Of a DNA stretch of 64,000 bases, positions 43,091-50,833 are shown piece by piece. The notes below the pieces were generated by a model. The model was not told the origin of the DNA. It was given only the letters and a program-made list of their open reading frames with translations, and did not search any database. The stretch lies in contig NZ_SODM01000007.1 in NCBI RefSeq assembly GCF_004368785.1, positions 1 through 64,000 of the forward strand, read 5' to 3'. Position 1 is the stretch's first letter; every line of letters starts with the position of its first letter. This stretch comes from Flavobacterium sp. 270. Lineage in GTDB: Bacteria > Bacteroidota > Bacteroidia > Flavobacteriales > Flavobacteriaceae. The position numbers were made by a program, and so were the translations under genes.

Positions 43091-44173
43091 TTATGCGTTG
43101 AAAATTTTCTCTTGGTGACCAATACTTTCCTGGTGAATAGCTTTAAACATTCTTAAAACAAACTCTTCAGTAAGACCTTTTTTCTCACCTTCCAAAATCA
43201 TTTTTCCTAAGATTTCGTTCCAACGGTTGTTTTGAAGAATAGCAACGTTTGCATCTTTTTTCACCTGACCAATTTCGTCAGCAACTTTCATACGTTTTCC
43301 TAAAAGCTCTAATAAATTAGCATCAAGAACGTCGATGTTAGCTCTAAGTTTCGTCATTTTATTGCTGTATTCATCTGTAGTATCATCCGTTTTTCTGATC
43401 GTCAAATCTTTAATGATTTGTTTCAAAGCGTCTGGAGTAACTTGCTGTGCTGCATCAGACCAAGCATTGTCTGGATCGTAGTGCGTTTCGATAATCATAC
43501 CATCGTAATTCAAATCTAAAGCTTCTTGAGTTACTTCAAAAATCATTTTACGATCTCCAGTAATGTGAGACGGGTCAATGATTAATGGTAAATCAGGGAA
43601 TTTATTTTGCAATTCGATAGCAATCTGCCATTCTGGAATATTTCTGTATTTAGTTTTCTCGTAAGTAGAGAAACCTCTGTGAATAACTCCTAATTTCTCG
43701 ATTCCAGCCATGTGTAAACGCTCAACACCACCAAGCCATAAAGCCAAATCTGGGTTTACAGGGTTTTTAACCAAAACGATTTTATCTGTACCTTTTAATG
43801 TATCAGCAATTTCCTGAACAGCAAAAGGGTTTGCAGTTGTACGAGCACCAACCCATAAAACATCAATATCATGCTCTAAAGCTAATTTACAGTGTGCTGC
43901 AGTTGCAACTTCAGTTCCCATAAGTAAACCAGTTTCTGCTTTAGCTTTTTGTAACCATTTCAATCCAATTTCACCAACACCCTCAAATCCTCCCGGACGA
44001 GTTCTTGGTTTCCAGATTCCAGCTCTGAAAACACTTACTTTAGAATCTTTCAATTCGTGAGCAATTTTCAAAACCTGATCTTCAGTTTCTGCACTACAAG
44101 GTCCAGCTATCACAAGTGGGTGATCTAAATTGAAATCTTCTAACCACTTTCTCATTTCTTTCTTATTTTCCAT
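43091..44173 (-). CDS. Bifunctional DAHP synthase/chorismate mutase type II
   Basis: A 360-residue fusion: residues 1-255 a 3-deoxy-7-phosphoheptulonate synthase (GPCSAETEDQ, AGIWKPRTRPGGFEGVG, DPSHITGDR), residues 265-355 a chorismate mutase of the AroQ type (IDVLDANLLELLGKRMKVADEIG). It makes DAHP and converts chorismate to prephenate. The common name is AroA-type DAHPS/CM (aroG/pheA family in annotations). It is the last gene of the Phe/Tyr operon, 12 bp after tyrA, so its supply of both precursor and prephenate is controlled with pheA and tyrA. Confidence 0.94.
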   Translation of the reverse strand: MENKKEMRKWLEDFNLDHPLVIAGPCSAETEDQVLKIAHELKDSKVSVFRAGIWKPRTRPGGFEGVGEIGLKWLQKAKAETGLLMGTEVATAAHCKLALEHDIDVLWVGARTTANPFAVQEIADTLKGTDKIVLVKNPVNPDLALWLGGVERLHMAGIEKLGVIHRGFSTYEKTKYRNIPEWQIAIELQNKFPDLPLIIDPSHITGDRKMIFEVTQEALDLNYDGMIIETHYDPDNAWSDAAQQVTPDALKQIIKDLTIRKTDDTTDEYSNKMTKLRANIDVLDANLLELLGKRMKVADEIGQVKKDANVAILQNNRWNEILGKMILEGEKKGLTEEFVLRMFKAIHQESIGHQEKIFNA

Positions 44174-44185
44174 CTTAATTTTAAT

Positions 44186-45046
44186 TTACTTTTTAGTTGT
44201 TGTTAATCCGTTTAGTATTTCTTTTATTTTATTTGTGCTTTCCATTTCTTCAAAAATGGCATTGTAATTTTCGTCTTTCAACAAATCCCTAAATCGACTG
44301 AGATTTGCAATATATTCTTCTAAGGTTTCCAGAACGTGTTCTTGATTTTGTTTAAAAATCGGTGTCCACATGGCTGGCGAACTTTTTGCTAAACGAACCG
44401 TGCTTTCAAATCCACTTCCCGCCATATCAAAAATATCCTGTTCGTCTTTTTCTTTGTTCATTACCGTTTTACCAAGCATAAACGAACTGATGTGCGACAA
44501 ATGAGAAACGTAAGCAATGTGTTTGTCGTGTGAAGTCGGATCCATATATCGAATCCTCATTCCAATTGCCGTAAAAAGGTTTAATGCTTTTTCCTGCAGT
44601 TTAAAAGTGGTTTTTTCCACTTCGCAAATGATATTCGTTTTTCCCTGAAACAATCCTCTTATTGCTGCCGATGGGCCAGAAAACTCCGTTCCTGCAATCG
44701 GATGTGTAGCAATAAAATGTCGCCTTTTCGGATGATTAGCGACTGCTTCACAAATTGGCTTTTTAGTCGATCCTACTTCAAAAACAATCGTTTTATCTCC
44801 AACCGCATCCAGCACTTTAGGCAAAACCGTCAACGCTACATCTACTGGAACCGAAACGATCACAAAATCGGCTTCTGTAAGATATTCCATTTTTCCTTCC
44901 TGATCAATAACTCCTAAATCAATAGCTTCCTGCACATGTTTTTCGTTGTTATCAATCCCGAAAATAGTCGCTTCAGGATAACGCCCCTTGATGTCTAACA
45001 CCATTGAACCGCCTATTAATCCTATTCCTATTACGTATACTTTCAT
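44186..45046 (-). CDS. tyrA: Prephenate dehydrogenase
   Basis: A 286-residue enzyme converting prephenate to 4-hydroxyphenylpyruvate. The NAD-binding GIGLIGGSM is at residues 7-15, GIDNNEKHVQEA follows, and ATHPIAGTEFSGP (about 113-125) plus YVSHLSHISSFML are the substrate-domain signatures. No chorismate mutase or ACT domain is attached. The gap to the aminotransferase gene (140 bp) carries a palindrome at 45089-45153, an unusual insertion inside an operon. Confidence 0.93.
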   Translation of the reverse strand: MKVYVIGIGLIGGSMVLDIKGRYPEATIFGIDNNEKHVQEAIDLGVIDQEGKMEYLTEADFVIVSVPVDVALTVLPKVLDAVGDKTIVFEVGSTKKPICEAVANHPKRRHFIATHPIAGTEFSGPSAAIRGLFQGKTNIICEVEKTTFKLQEKALNLFTAIGMRIRYMDPTSHDKHIAYVSHLSHISSFMLGKTVMNKEKDEQDIFDMAGSGFESTVRLAKSSPAMWTPIFKQNQEHVLETLEEYIANLSRFRDLLKDENYNAIFEEMESTNKIKEILNGLTTTKK

Positions 45047-45088
45047 ATTCTTTATTATTTGAAGCTAATTCTAAATCTTTTTTCATTT

Positions 45089-45153
45089 GTCACCCTGAGC
45101 GGAGTCGAAGGGCGCTCCAATTGGTACGGGCTTCGACTCCGCTCAGCCTGACA
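45089..45153. repeat. GTCACCCTGAGCGGAG palindrome inside the operon
   Basis: Arms of about 23 bp (45089-45111 and 45129-45151) with core CTGAGCGGAGTCGAAG; the loop contains the palindrome CCAATTGG. It lies between the aminotransferase and tyrA genes. Confidence 0.85.
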
Positions 45154-45186
45154 ATCTGAAATCTACATTCTAAAAATCTAAAATTT

Positions 45187-46332
45187 TTAAAATCTGTCTA
45201 TCGCTTCTTGTACTTTTTCTTCTTTTACACACAGCGAGAATCTAATGTATCCTTCACCATTACTTCCGAAAATTGTTCCCGGCGTGATGAAAATATGTTT
45301 CTCATATAATATTTCGTCAATGAACTTTTCTGCTGATGCTATTCCTTCCGGAAGTTTTGCCCAAACGAACAATCCAACTCCTTCTTTATATACTTTACAG
45401 CCTAATTTTTCAGCCAGTTTTTCAGTTAATTCTCTTCGGCGTCTGTAAATTTTATTGTTATCTTCAAACCACGATTTATCACATTTTAAAGCAGCAATCG
45501 CGCCTTTTTGGATTCCGTAAAACATTCCGCTGTCCATGTTACTTTTTACTTTTAGAACTGCATCAATGATTTCAGCGTTTCCTAAAACCATTCCGACTCT
45601 CCAGCCCGCCATGTTGAACGTTTTGCTTAATGAATTCAATTCTAAAGCCACCTCTTTTGCGCCTTCAACCTGCAATAAACTCATCGGATTATCATTCAAA
45701 ACAAAACTATACGGATTGTCGTTGATCAATAATATATTGTGTTTTTTAGCAAAAGCAACCAATTTTTCAAATAACGCTAAACTTCCTCTCGCCCCTGTCG
45801 GCATGTGCGGATACCCCAGCCACATTATTTTTACTTTTGAAAGATCCTGTTTTTCTAAAGCTTCAAAATCCGGTTCCCATGCATTTTCTTCTTTCAAATC
45901 ATAATAAACCGGAACTGCTCCTACCAAATTAGTTACCGAAGTATAAGTTGGATAACCTGGATTCGGAATTAAAACGTGATCGCCTTCATTTAAAAATGCT
46001 AACGAAATATGCATAATTCCTTCTTTTGAACCCATTAATGGTAAAATCTCATTATTCGGATTCACTGCAACACCAAATTGATCCTGATAAAAATCTGCCA
46101 TCGCCTGCCTCATTTCTGGTAATCCCTGATAGCTTTGATAACCATGTCCGTTTTCGTCTTGAATTGCTGCAGCGACTGCTTCAATTACTGCTTTTGACGG
46201 ACTCAAATCAGGGCTTCCAATTCCCATATTGATGATCGATTTTCCTTCAGACATCAGTTGTCTCACTTCTCTCAATTTTGAAGAGAAGTAGTATTCTTCA
46301 ACTGTGTCTAATCGTTTTGCTGTTGTAATCAT
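45187..46332 (-). CDS. Aromatic-type aminotransferase (PLP, class I/II)
   Basis: A 381-residue fold-type-I aminotransferase. SLSKTFNMAGWRVGM carries the PLP-binding lysine; GSKEGIMHISLAFLNEGDHVLIPNPGYPTY and YPHMPTGARGSLALF are family blocks. By position between pheA and tyrA it most likely transaminates phenylpyruvate and 4-hydroxyphenylpyruvate, though LL-diaminopimelate and aspartate aminotransferases share the fold. It is 86 bp downstream of pheA. Confidence 0.85.
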   Translation of the reverse strand: MITTAKRLDTVEEYYFSSKLREVRQLMSEGKSIINMGIGSPDLSPSKAVIEAVAAAIQDENGHGYQSYQGLPEMRQAMADFYQDQFGVAVNPNNEILPLMGSKEGIMHISLAFLNEGDHVLIPNPGYPTYTSVTNLVGAVPVYYDLKEENAWEPDFEALEKQDLSKVKIMWLGYPHMPTGARGSLALFEKLVAFAKKHNILLINDNPYSFVLNDNPMSLLQVEGAKEVALELNSLSKTFNMAGWRVGMVLGNAEIIDAVLKVKSNMDSGMFYGIQKGAIAALKCDKSWFEDNNKIYRRRRELTEKLAEKLGCKVYKEGVGLFVWAKLPEGIASAEKFIDEILYEKHIFITPGTIFGSNGEGYIRFSLCVKEEKVQEAIDRF

Positions 46333-46418
46333 GATTCTTATGTATTCTCTTTTAGAATTTTCTGTTTTTTAATCCCGAAGGATTGGAATTTGGTATTTTA
46401 AAAATTGAAATTTGCCAT

Positions 46419-47246
46419 TTATGGCTTTGTGTTTCTATATTCCCCCAACACTTTAAAATATTCTGCCATTATATTTAATAATGATTTTGCTTTTGCGTAA
46501 TCTTCGTATTTCTCAAATGTTACATCTACAAAAAATGAATATTTCCAAGGTGTTTCAATTTTTGGAAGCGACTGAATTTTTGTCAAATTCAGTTTGCAGT
46601 CGCTCATTACATTTAGAACCGCTGCCAAACTTCCTCTTTTATGATCTAATTCAAATTTGATCGAAGCTCTGTTGATTTCGCTTTCCGGTAAAAATGAATT
46701 CTGTTTTTTTATAATCACGAAACGTGTCATGTTATTTTTGATCGTCTGAATCTCCGGCGCAATAATTTCAAGATCGTACATTTCTGAAGCTACTTTACTT
46801 GCAATCGCAGCAATTCCTTTTAATTGTTTTTCCTGAATTCTTCTTGCTGTTTCAGCCGTATCTTTATCTTCAACCAATTTTATGTTTGGATATTTTTTTA
46901 AGAAATCCATACATTGCAATAATGCCATTGGATGTGAATGAACTTCTTTTATATCCTCTATTTTCTGACCTTTTAAAGTCATTAAATTTTGGTGAATGCT
47001 TAAATAATGTTCTCCAATGATGTGCAAATTATTCTTATCAATCAAAGCGTAATTCGGAATTATCGGTCCTGCAATCGAATTTTCAATCGCCATAACTGCC
47101 TGATCTGATTTTCCGGCAAGAAGGCTGTCAATTAATTCTTCAAAAGACAAACATTCATCAATTTCCACATTTTCAGAGAAATACTCTTTCACAACCTGAT
47201 GATGAAAAGAACCTTTAATACCTTGTATTGCAATTTTAGTTGTCAT
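46419..47246 (-). CDS. pheA: Prephenate dehydratase
   Basis: A 275-residue enzyme converting prephenate to phenylpyruvate. IAIQGIKGSFHHQVVKEYF at the N-terminus, MAIENSIAGPI, HSHPMALLQC and NMTRFVII (catalytic Thr-Arg-Phe) are the dehydratase signatures; residues about 195-270 are an ACT domain with KRGSLAAVLNV and KIQSLPKIETP (the equivalent of GALV and ESRP feedback motifs, with Gln-Ser-Leu-Pro). Its ATG follows the attenuator at 47251-47393. First structural gene of the Phe/Tyr operon. Confidence 0.94.
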   Translation of the reverse strand: MTTKIAIQGIKGSFHHQVVKEYFSENVEIDECLSFEELIDSLLAGKSDQAVMAIENSIAGPIIPNYALIDKNNLHIIGEHYLSIHQNLMTLKGQKIEDIKEVHSHPMALLQCMDFLKKYPNIKLVEDKDTAETARRIQEKQLKGIAAIASKVASEMYDLEIIAPEIQTIKNNMTRFVIIKKQNSFLPESEINRASIKFELDHKRGSLAAVLNVMSDCKLNLTKIQSLPKIETPWKYSFFVDVTFEKYEDYAKAKSLLNIMAEYFKVLGEYRNTKP

Positions 47247-47250
47247 ATAG

Positions 47251-47281
47251 TCAAAAAAAAATCCTGATTTTCATCAGGATT
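47251..47281 (-). terminator. Attenuator terminator before pheA
   Basis: On the minus strand AATCCTGAT, 4-base loop, ATCAGGATT, then an 7-8 base U-run (47253-47259), 5 bases before the pheA start codon. A factor-independent terminator in this spot, with the coding frame at 47313-47393 upstream, is diagnostic of transcription attenuation. Confidence 0.85.
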
Positions 47282-47403
47282 GTATATTAGTTTTATTTGT
47301 CTTAATTTAATTTCAAATAACCATAGCACAATCCTCACTTCTACTAAAGAAGAAATAAAAAGAGTTGCTAAAATAAAAACGGTTGTTTGACATTTCGATT
47401 GTG
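47276..47403 (-). promoter_or_regulatory. Phe/Tyr operon attenuator: alternative RNA pairings
   Basis: Four segments on the minus strand: (1) CACAATC at 47397-47403, before the leader start; (2) AGGATTGTG at 47327-47335, inside the leader codons; (3) ACAATCCT at 47276-47283; (4) the 3' terminator arm. 1 pairs with 2 (7 bp), 2 with 3 (8 bp, antiterminator), 3 with 4 (9 bp, terminator). Stalling on Phe codons would leave 2 free to pair with 3; a ribosome reaching the stop codon at 47313-47315 would cover 2 and let the terminator form. The pairings are seen; the mechanism is inference. Confidence 0.78.
47313..47393 (-). CDS. Phe/Tyr operon leader peptide
   Basis: A 26-codon frame, ATG at 47391-47393 to TGA at 47313-47315, encoding a peptide with six Phe and two Tyr: residues 5-16 are RFYFSNSFYFFF. 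The remaining tail is SRSEDCAMVI. Eight of 26 codons for the end products of the operon is far above chance. It ends 32 bases before the terminator stem. It is too short for usual gene calling. It should be translated to sense charged Phe-tRNA and perhaps Tyr-tRNA, not to give a functional protein. Confidence 0.82.
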   Translation of the reverse strand: MSNNRFYFSNSFYFFFSRSEDCAMVI

Positions 47404-47542
47404 ATTTTCAATAAATTCTCTGCGAATGTATAAATTATTTTCACCTCTCCAAAAAAAATATTGCATTTTATGAAACAAAAAGGGATTTCTTAACAAATTA
47501 ATCCTGTTTTGTATGATAATGTAAAAAAATGGGGTTATTTTT

Positions 47543-47580
47543 AAGGTTCTGAGATTGTGAGTTGCTAAGGGTCTAAGGTT
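47543..47580. repeat. GTTCTGAG/GCTAAGG degenerate repeat
   Basis: GGTTCTGAGATTGTGAG then TTGCTAAGGGTCTAAGG, text resembling that at 50346-50396. Looks like the TCTGAG/CTAAGG low-complexity element common between genes in these genomes. Confidence 0.5.
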
Positions 47581-47702
47581 TTTTTGCCACGAATTTCACT
47601 AATTAGCACCAATTATTCAACTATACAATCAATTTACTTAATACCAATAGAAAGATTTAAAATAAAAATTAGCGTAAATTCGTGAAATTCGTGGCAAAAA
47701 AA
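47579..47702. repeat. TTTTTTGCCACGAATTTCAC inverted repeat
   Basis: Perfect 21-bp arms (47579-47599 and 47682-47702) around 82 bases, the right arm touching the stop codon of the DUF1501 gene (47704). TTGCCACGAATT text recurs at 22504 and 63281-63317. Probably the 3' end hairpin of that gene. Confidence 0.82.
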
Positions 47703-47703
47703 C

Positions 47704-48870
47704 TCAAAACAATCCAGAAACTGCTCTATTCTTAATTCCAATTTTAGAATAATCAAAATCCAGTTTCTCTTTTAATAAAGAAGCATACACACTTCTAAAA
47801 TCAATTTCATATTTTAAATCGCCGTTATCCAGATTAGACAAATCGGGATTATTCCCTAAAATTGTTCCTTTATTATTTCCTCCAATAATAAACATTGGCG
47901 CCGCAGTTCCGTGATCGGTTCCATTTCCGTTGTCTTTTACTCGTCGCCCGAATTCTGAAAAAACAACAACTGTAACGTTCTGAAGCATTTTAGATTGTTT
48001 CAAATCCTGATAAAAACTAAACAACGCATCATTTAGTTCCGTTAATTTTCTTTCGTGAATCGCAAGCTGATTATCGTGCGTATCAAAACCGCCAAGCGAA
48101 GTATAATATACTTTAGAATTTAAATTTCCTTTTATTAAACGTGCAATCCATTCTAAATTTTTAGACAATCCCGTTTTTGGATAACTTATTTCAGCTTTAG
48201 ATTTTGCTAATGCTTTCTGGATTTCGTCTGAACCTTCTGTAACCGAATTGGCTATTTTTCGAACAAAATCCAATTGCGGATTTTCAGACAGCGTTACATT
48301 TTCTTCTTTATCTGATTTTATTTTAAACTTATTCGGGTCTTTTACGGTTATTGAGTTGGGCTCAATTCCTTTTAAAGCCAAATTATCAATCGAGTCTATA
48401 TTTATTCCAGCCGTTGGGTTATGGTCATGACATTGCAAATCTAAATAACGCCCAAGCCATCCTTCGTTTATATATTTATTAGAATCTGTTGCAGTCTGCC
48501 AAATTTCCTGACTTCTAAAATGGGAACGAATTGGTTCTGGATATCCCACATTTTGAATCACGGTTAAATCTCCGTTCTGCTGCATTTGAGCAAAATCTTT
48601 TAATGCCGGATGAAATGCCATGCCGCTATTTTTGCTCACAACGACATCTTTGCTCAAAGCAATCTTCGTTCTGTAATCATAATAAAGTGGATTCTCGTAC
48701 GGAATAAAAGTATTCAATCCGTCATTTCCTCCGTTGAGTTGCACAAAAACAACGCATTGTTCGCCGACAACTAAATTACTTTGAGTACCATAAGCATGCA
48801 AAAAATCAGGAAGTAAAAGCATTCCGCCAGTAAACGTTCCTGTAAGTGTTAGAAAATTTCTTCTGTTCAT
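47704..48870 (-). CDS. DUF1501 protein with Tat signal
   Basis: A 388-residue protein of the DUF1501 family (sulfatase-like alkaline phosphatase fold), exported by the Tat system: RRNFLTLTGTFTGGMLLLP at residues 3-21. FVQLNGGNDGLNTFIPYENPLYYDYRTKIAL and FSEFGRRVKDNGNGTDHGTAAPMFIIGG are family blocks. Function is not established. It is paired with DUF1800 (12 bp upstream), which is a constant association, so the two probably act together. Confidence 0.9.
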   Translation of the reverse strand: MNRRNFLTLTGTFTGGMLLLPDFLHAYGTQSNLVVGEQCVVFVQLNGGNDGLNTFIPYENPLYYDYRTKIALSKDVVVSKNSGMAFHPALKDFAQMQQNGDLTVIQNVGYPEPIRSHFRSQEIWQTATDSNKYINEGWLGRYLDLQCHDHNPTAGINIDSIDNLALKGIEPNSITVKDPNKFKIKSDKEENVTLSENPQLDFVRKIANSVTEGSDEIQKALAKSKAEISYPKTGLSKNLEWIARLIKGNLNSKVYYTSLGGFDTHDNQLAIHERKLTELNDALFSFYQDLKQSKMLQNVTVVVFSEFGRRVKDNGNGTDHGTAAPMFIIGGNNKGTILGNNPDLSNLDNGDLKYEIDFRSVYASLLKEKLDFDYSKIGIKNRAVSGLF

Positions 48871-48882
48871 AGCCTTAAACTT

Positions 48883-50280
48883 CTAGATTAATTGATATTC
48901 TGGCAATTTTGAAATGTAATTGAACAATCGAATTACGGCAAAATTGGCGTGTTCTTCTTTTGGGTCGAAATCATATTTAAGTAAATTTTCCATGTCTTTC
49001 TGCATCGAATCGTTTACATTAAATAATAATCTGTTGGATAATTCGGTAATGATTGTTTTGTTAGTTCCGTTAGAGTCAAAATCAATTTTTACCTCTATCT
49101 TTTCGAGTTCTTTGTTTGATTTGCCTCCTTCTTCAACCATTGTTTTTATTACTTTTCTGGAAATACTTCTTCCGCTGCAAAGTAAATCTGAGGTATTATT
49201 ACGCTGTAAATAGATTTGAGAAGTTAACCATGCATTGCCACCGTCCCAACCTTTTACATTGACCTGATTGTACAAATCCATTCCTTGTTGTCTTGTAAAA
49301 AGTGCAATCATAGCATCATCAAAATCCTTTACTTCTAATTCCTCTATAAGCTGTATAATATACACTAGCGGATCTTTGATTTTCTTTCCAGCATTTTCTT
49401 TGGCATACTCTTCTGTGAAAATTTTAGTCAGCAAAGGTTCAATTTCAAAGTTCTTCTTTCGGAAATAATCGCCATAATAAACCACTAATTCTTCTGAAGG
49501 ATTATCATAAACAAACCATTTTAGAATTTTTCGGGTTATTAAATATGGAATATTCTTTTGTTCAAAGATGATATCGACTAAATCATCGGCTTTCCAATTT
49601 CCGGTTTTACCGAAATATGTTTTATCAGTATTGTCTTCAATACGGTTTCTGTAAACTGCACCGTCTTCTCCGAGATTTAATCCTGCTAAAGCGCGCGCAC
49701 CGTTTTTGATATCATCTTCGGAATAATTTCCAATTCCGATGGTAAATAATTCTAATAATTCACGGCTTAGATTTTCGTTGTATTTATCTTTTTTGTTGTC
49801 GACATTATCCAGGTATTTTACCATTGCATTCGACTTTACGATTTGCTTGGTCAACTCTTTAAAGTTCCCAAAAGCATTTTCGCGCAAAATCATATTGTGC
49901 TGGTAAATCCAATAATTCACTTTTACTTTTTGTGAAGTAGAAACAAAATGATTGTGCCAGAAAACAACCATATTCTCCCGAAGCGGAAATTCTTCTGTTC
50001 GCATTTTATTAATCCACCATCTTCGAAATTCAATTCCAGAATAGATTGCTTTTTTTAGCGCTTTCTTTTTAGCTTCTGAATCTGCATCTTTTATGGCTTG
50101 TTTTAATTCCTTTAATTCTGCTAAAGTTTTGGGATCGTCGTTAAGAAAAGCAGGAAGTGCTTTGTCAACCTTTGTATCATAAGACTTCTTTAGGAATTTT
50201 TCTAATCCTAATTTCTCGATTTTATCGGCTTCTTTTCCTGAGAAACCCAATCGTAAAGACCAAAGATTGCTTTTTTTCAT
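48883..50280 (-). CDS. DUF1800 protein
   Basis: A 465-residue protein of the DUF1800 family, with NMVVFWHNHFVSTSQKV and ELLELFTIGIGNYSEDDIKNGARALAG as recognisable blocks. No obvious signal peptide in this frame, though the family is found beside the Tat-exported DUF1501. Activity unknown. Followed immediately by DUF1501 in one operon. Confidence 0.88.
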   Translation of the reverse strand: MKKSNLWSLRLGFSGKEADKIEKLGLEKFLKKSYDTKVDKALPAFLNDDPKTLAELKELKQAIKDADSEAKKKALKKAIYSGIEFRRWWINKMRTEEFPLRENMVVFWHNHFVSTSQKVKVNYWIYQHNMILRENAFGNFKELTKQIVKSNAMVKYLDNVDNKKDKYNENLSRELLELFTIGIGNYSEDDIKNGARALAGLNLGEDGAVYRNRIEDNTDKTYFGKTGNWKADDLVDIIFEQKNIPYLITRKILKWFVYDNPSEELVVYYGDYFRKKNFEIEPLLTKIFTEEYAKENAGKKIKDPLVYIIQLIEELEVKDFDDAMIALFTRQQGMDLYNQVNVKGWDGGNAWLTSQIYLQRNNTSDLLCSGRSISRKVIKTMVEEGGKSNKELEKIEVKIDFDSNGTNKTIITELSNRLLFNVNDSMQKDMENLLKYDFDPKEEHANFAVIRLFNYISKLPEYQLI

Positions 50281-50345
50281 AACAACAGGAATTTGTATAG
50301 AAGTAAGACTTTTATTTTTGGAAAAGGTTTAATTTGAGGGAGGTA

Positions 50346-50396
50346 CTAAGTTACTGAGATTCTGAGGTTCTGAGTTGCTAAGGTTCTAAGGTTTTA
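50346..50396. repeat. CTAAG/CTGAG degenerate repeat
   Basis: CTAAGTTACTGAGATTCTGAGG then TTCTGAGTTGCTAAGG TTCTAAGG, related to 47543-47580. Low complexity, no clear role. Confidence 0.55.
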
Positions 50397-50455
50397 GAAC
50401 GCTATTTTTATTTATAATATTGTGATTAAGAATAACACACAGTATTCCTCACAGT

Positions 50456-50559
50456 TTGTCATTTCGACTGAAAGGAGAAATCACACGCGGGATTCTGCAA
50501 AGAAAAGTCTCAATCTTTGTGGTTACGAGTGTGATTTCTCCTTTCAGTCGAAATGACAA
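50456..50559. repeat. TTGTCATTTCGACTGAAAGG palindrome
   Basis: Perfect 31-bp arms (50456-50486 and 50529-50559), core TTGTCATTTCGACTGAAAGG, with 42 bases between, including AAGTCTCAATCTTTGT. Same family as 50606-50707 and, in scheme, 22543-22689. Confidence 0.9.
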
Positions 50560-50605
50560 GATTGTGGTTATGAAAACGGAAAATCAAACAGTGTGACGTA
50601 AAGTT

Positions 50606-50707
50606 TGTCATTTCGACGAAGGAGAAATCTTCGCAAGTAGCTCCGCACAGCAAATCGCCAATCTTTGTCGAGTTTCTTGCGGAGATTTCTCCTTCGTCGA
50701 AATGACA
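50606..50707. repeat. TGTCATTTCGACGAAGGAGA palindrome
   Basis: 32-bp arms with one mismatch (50606-50637 and 50676-50707), core TGTCATTTCGACGAAGGAG; arms end CTTCGCAAG/CTTGCGGAG as in 22543-22689. Confidence 0.9.
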
Positions 50708-50833
50708 GAATGATGATTATAAAATAAAAAATATAACCCACAAAAAAAGCAGTTATCATTACAATAACTGCTTTTCATATATCAAATTAAATCTAAAATC
50801 TAAAATCTACATTCTAAAATCTAAAATCTAAAA

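Larger units (their letters stand above)
47247..47703. other. Phe operon leader and upstream gap
   Basis: 456 bp holding, from the pheA side: the attenuator terminator (47251-47281), the leader peptide (47313-47393), and the 3' end of the DUF1501 gene's palindrome (47579-47702). Between 47404 and 47578 an A/T-rich stretch carries a possible promoter near 47455-47490 (TTTTTG and TATTTTTTTTG on the minus strand) and a degenerate GTTCTGAG/GCTAAGG repeat at 47543-47580. Confidence 0.6.
50281..50833. other. Palindrome-rich gap between DUF1800 and nrdA
   Basis: 553 bp without a credible gene; the 63-residue minus frame at 50568-50759 only reads a palindrome. From left to right: degenerate GAGGTTCTGAGTTGCTAAGG repeats (50346-50396), two long-arm palindromes (50456-50559 and 50606-50707), an A-rich stretch, and AATCTAAAATCTAAAATCTACATTC repeats (50786-50832) upstream of the nrdA stop codon. 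Confidence 0.75.

Noticed and set aside
50568..50759. 63-residue frame in the palindrome
   Set aside because: Same reason: it crosses both arms of the palindrome at 50606-50707.
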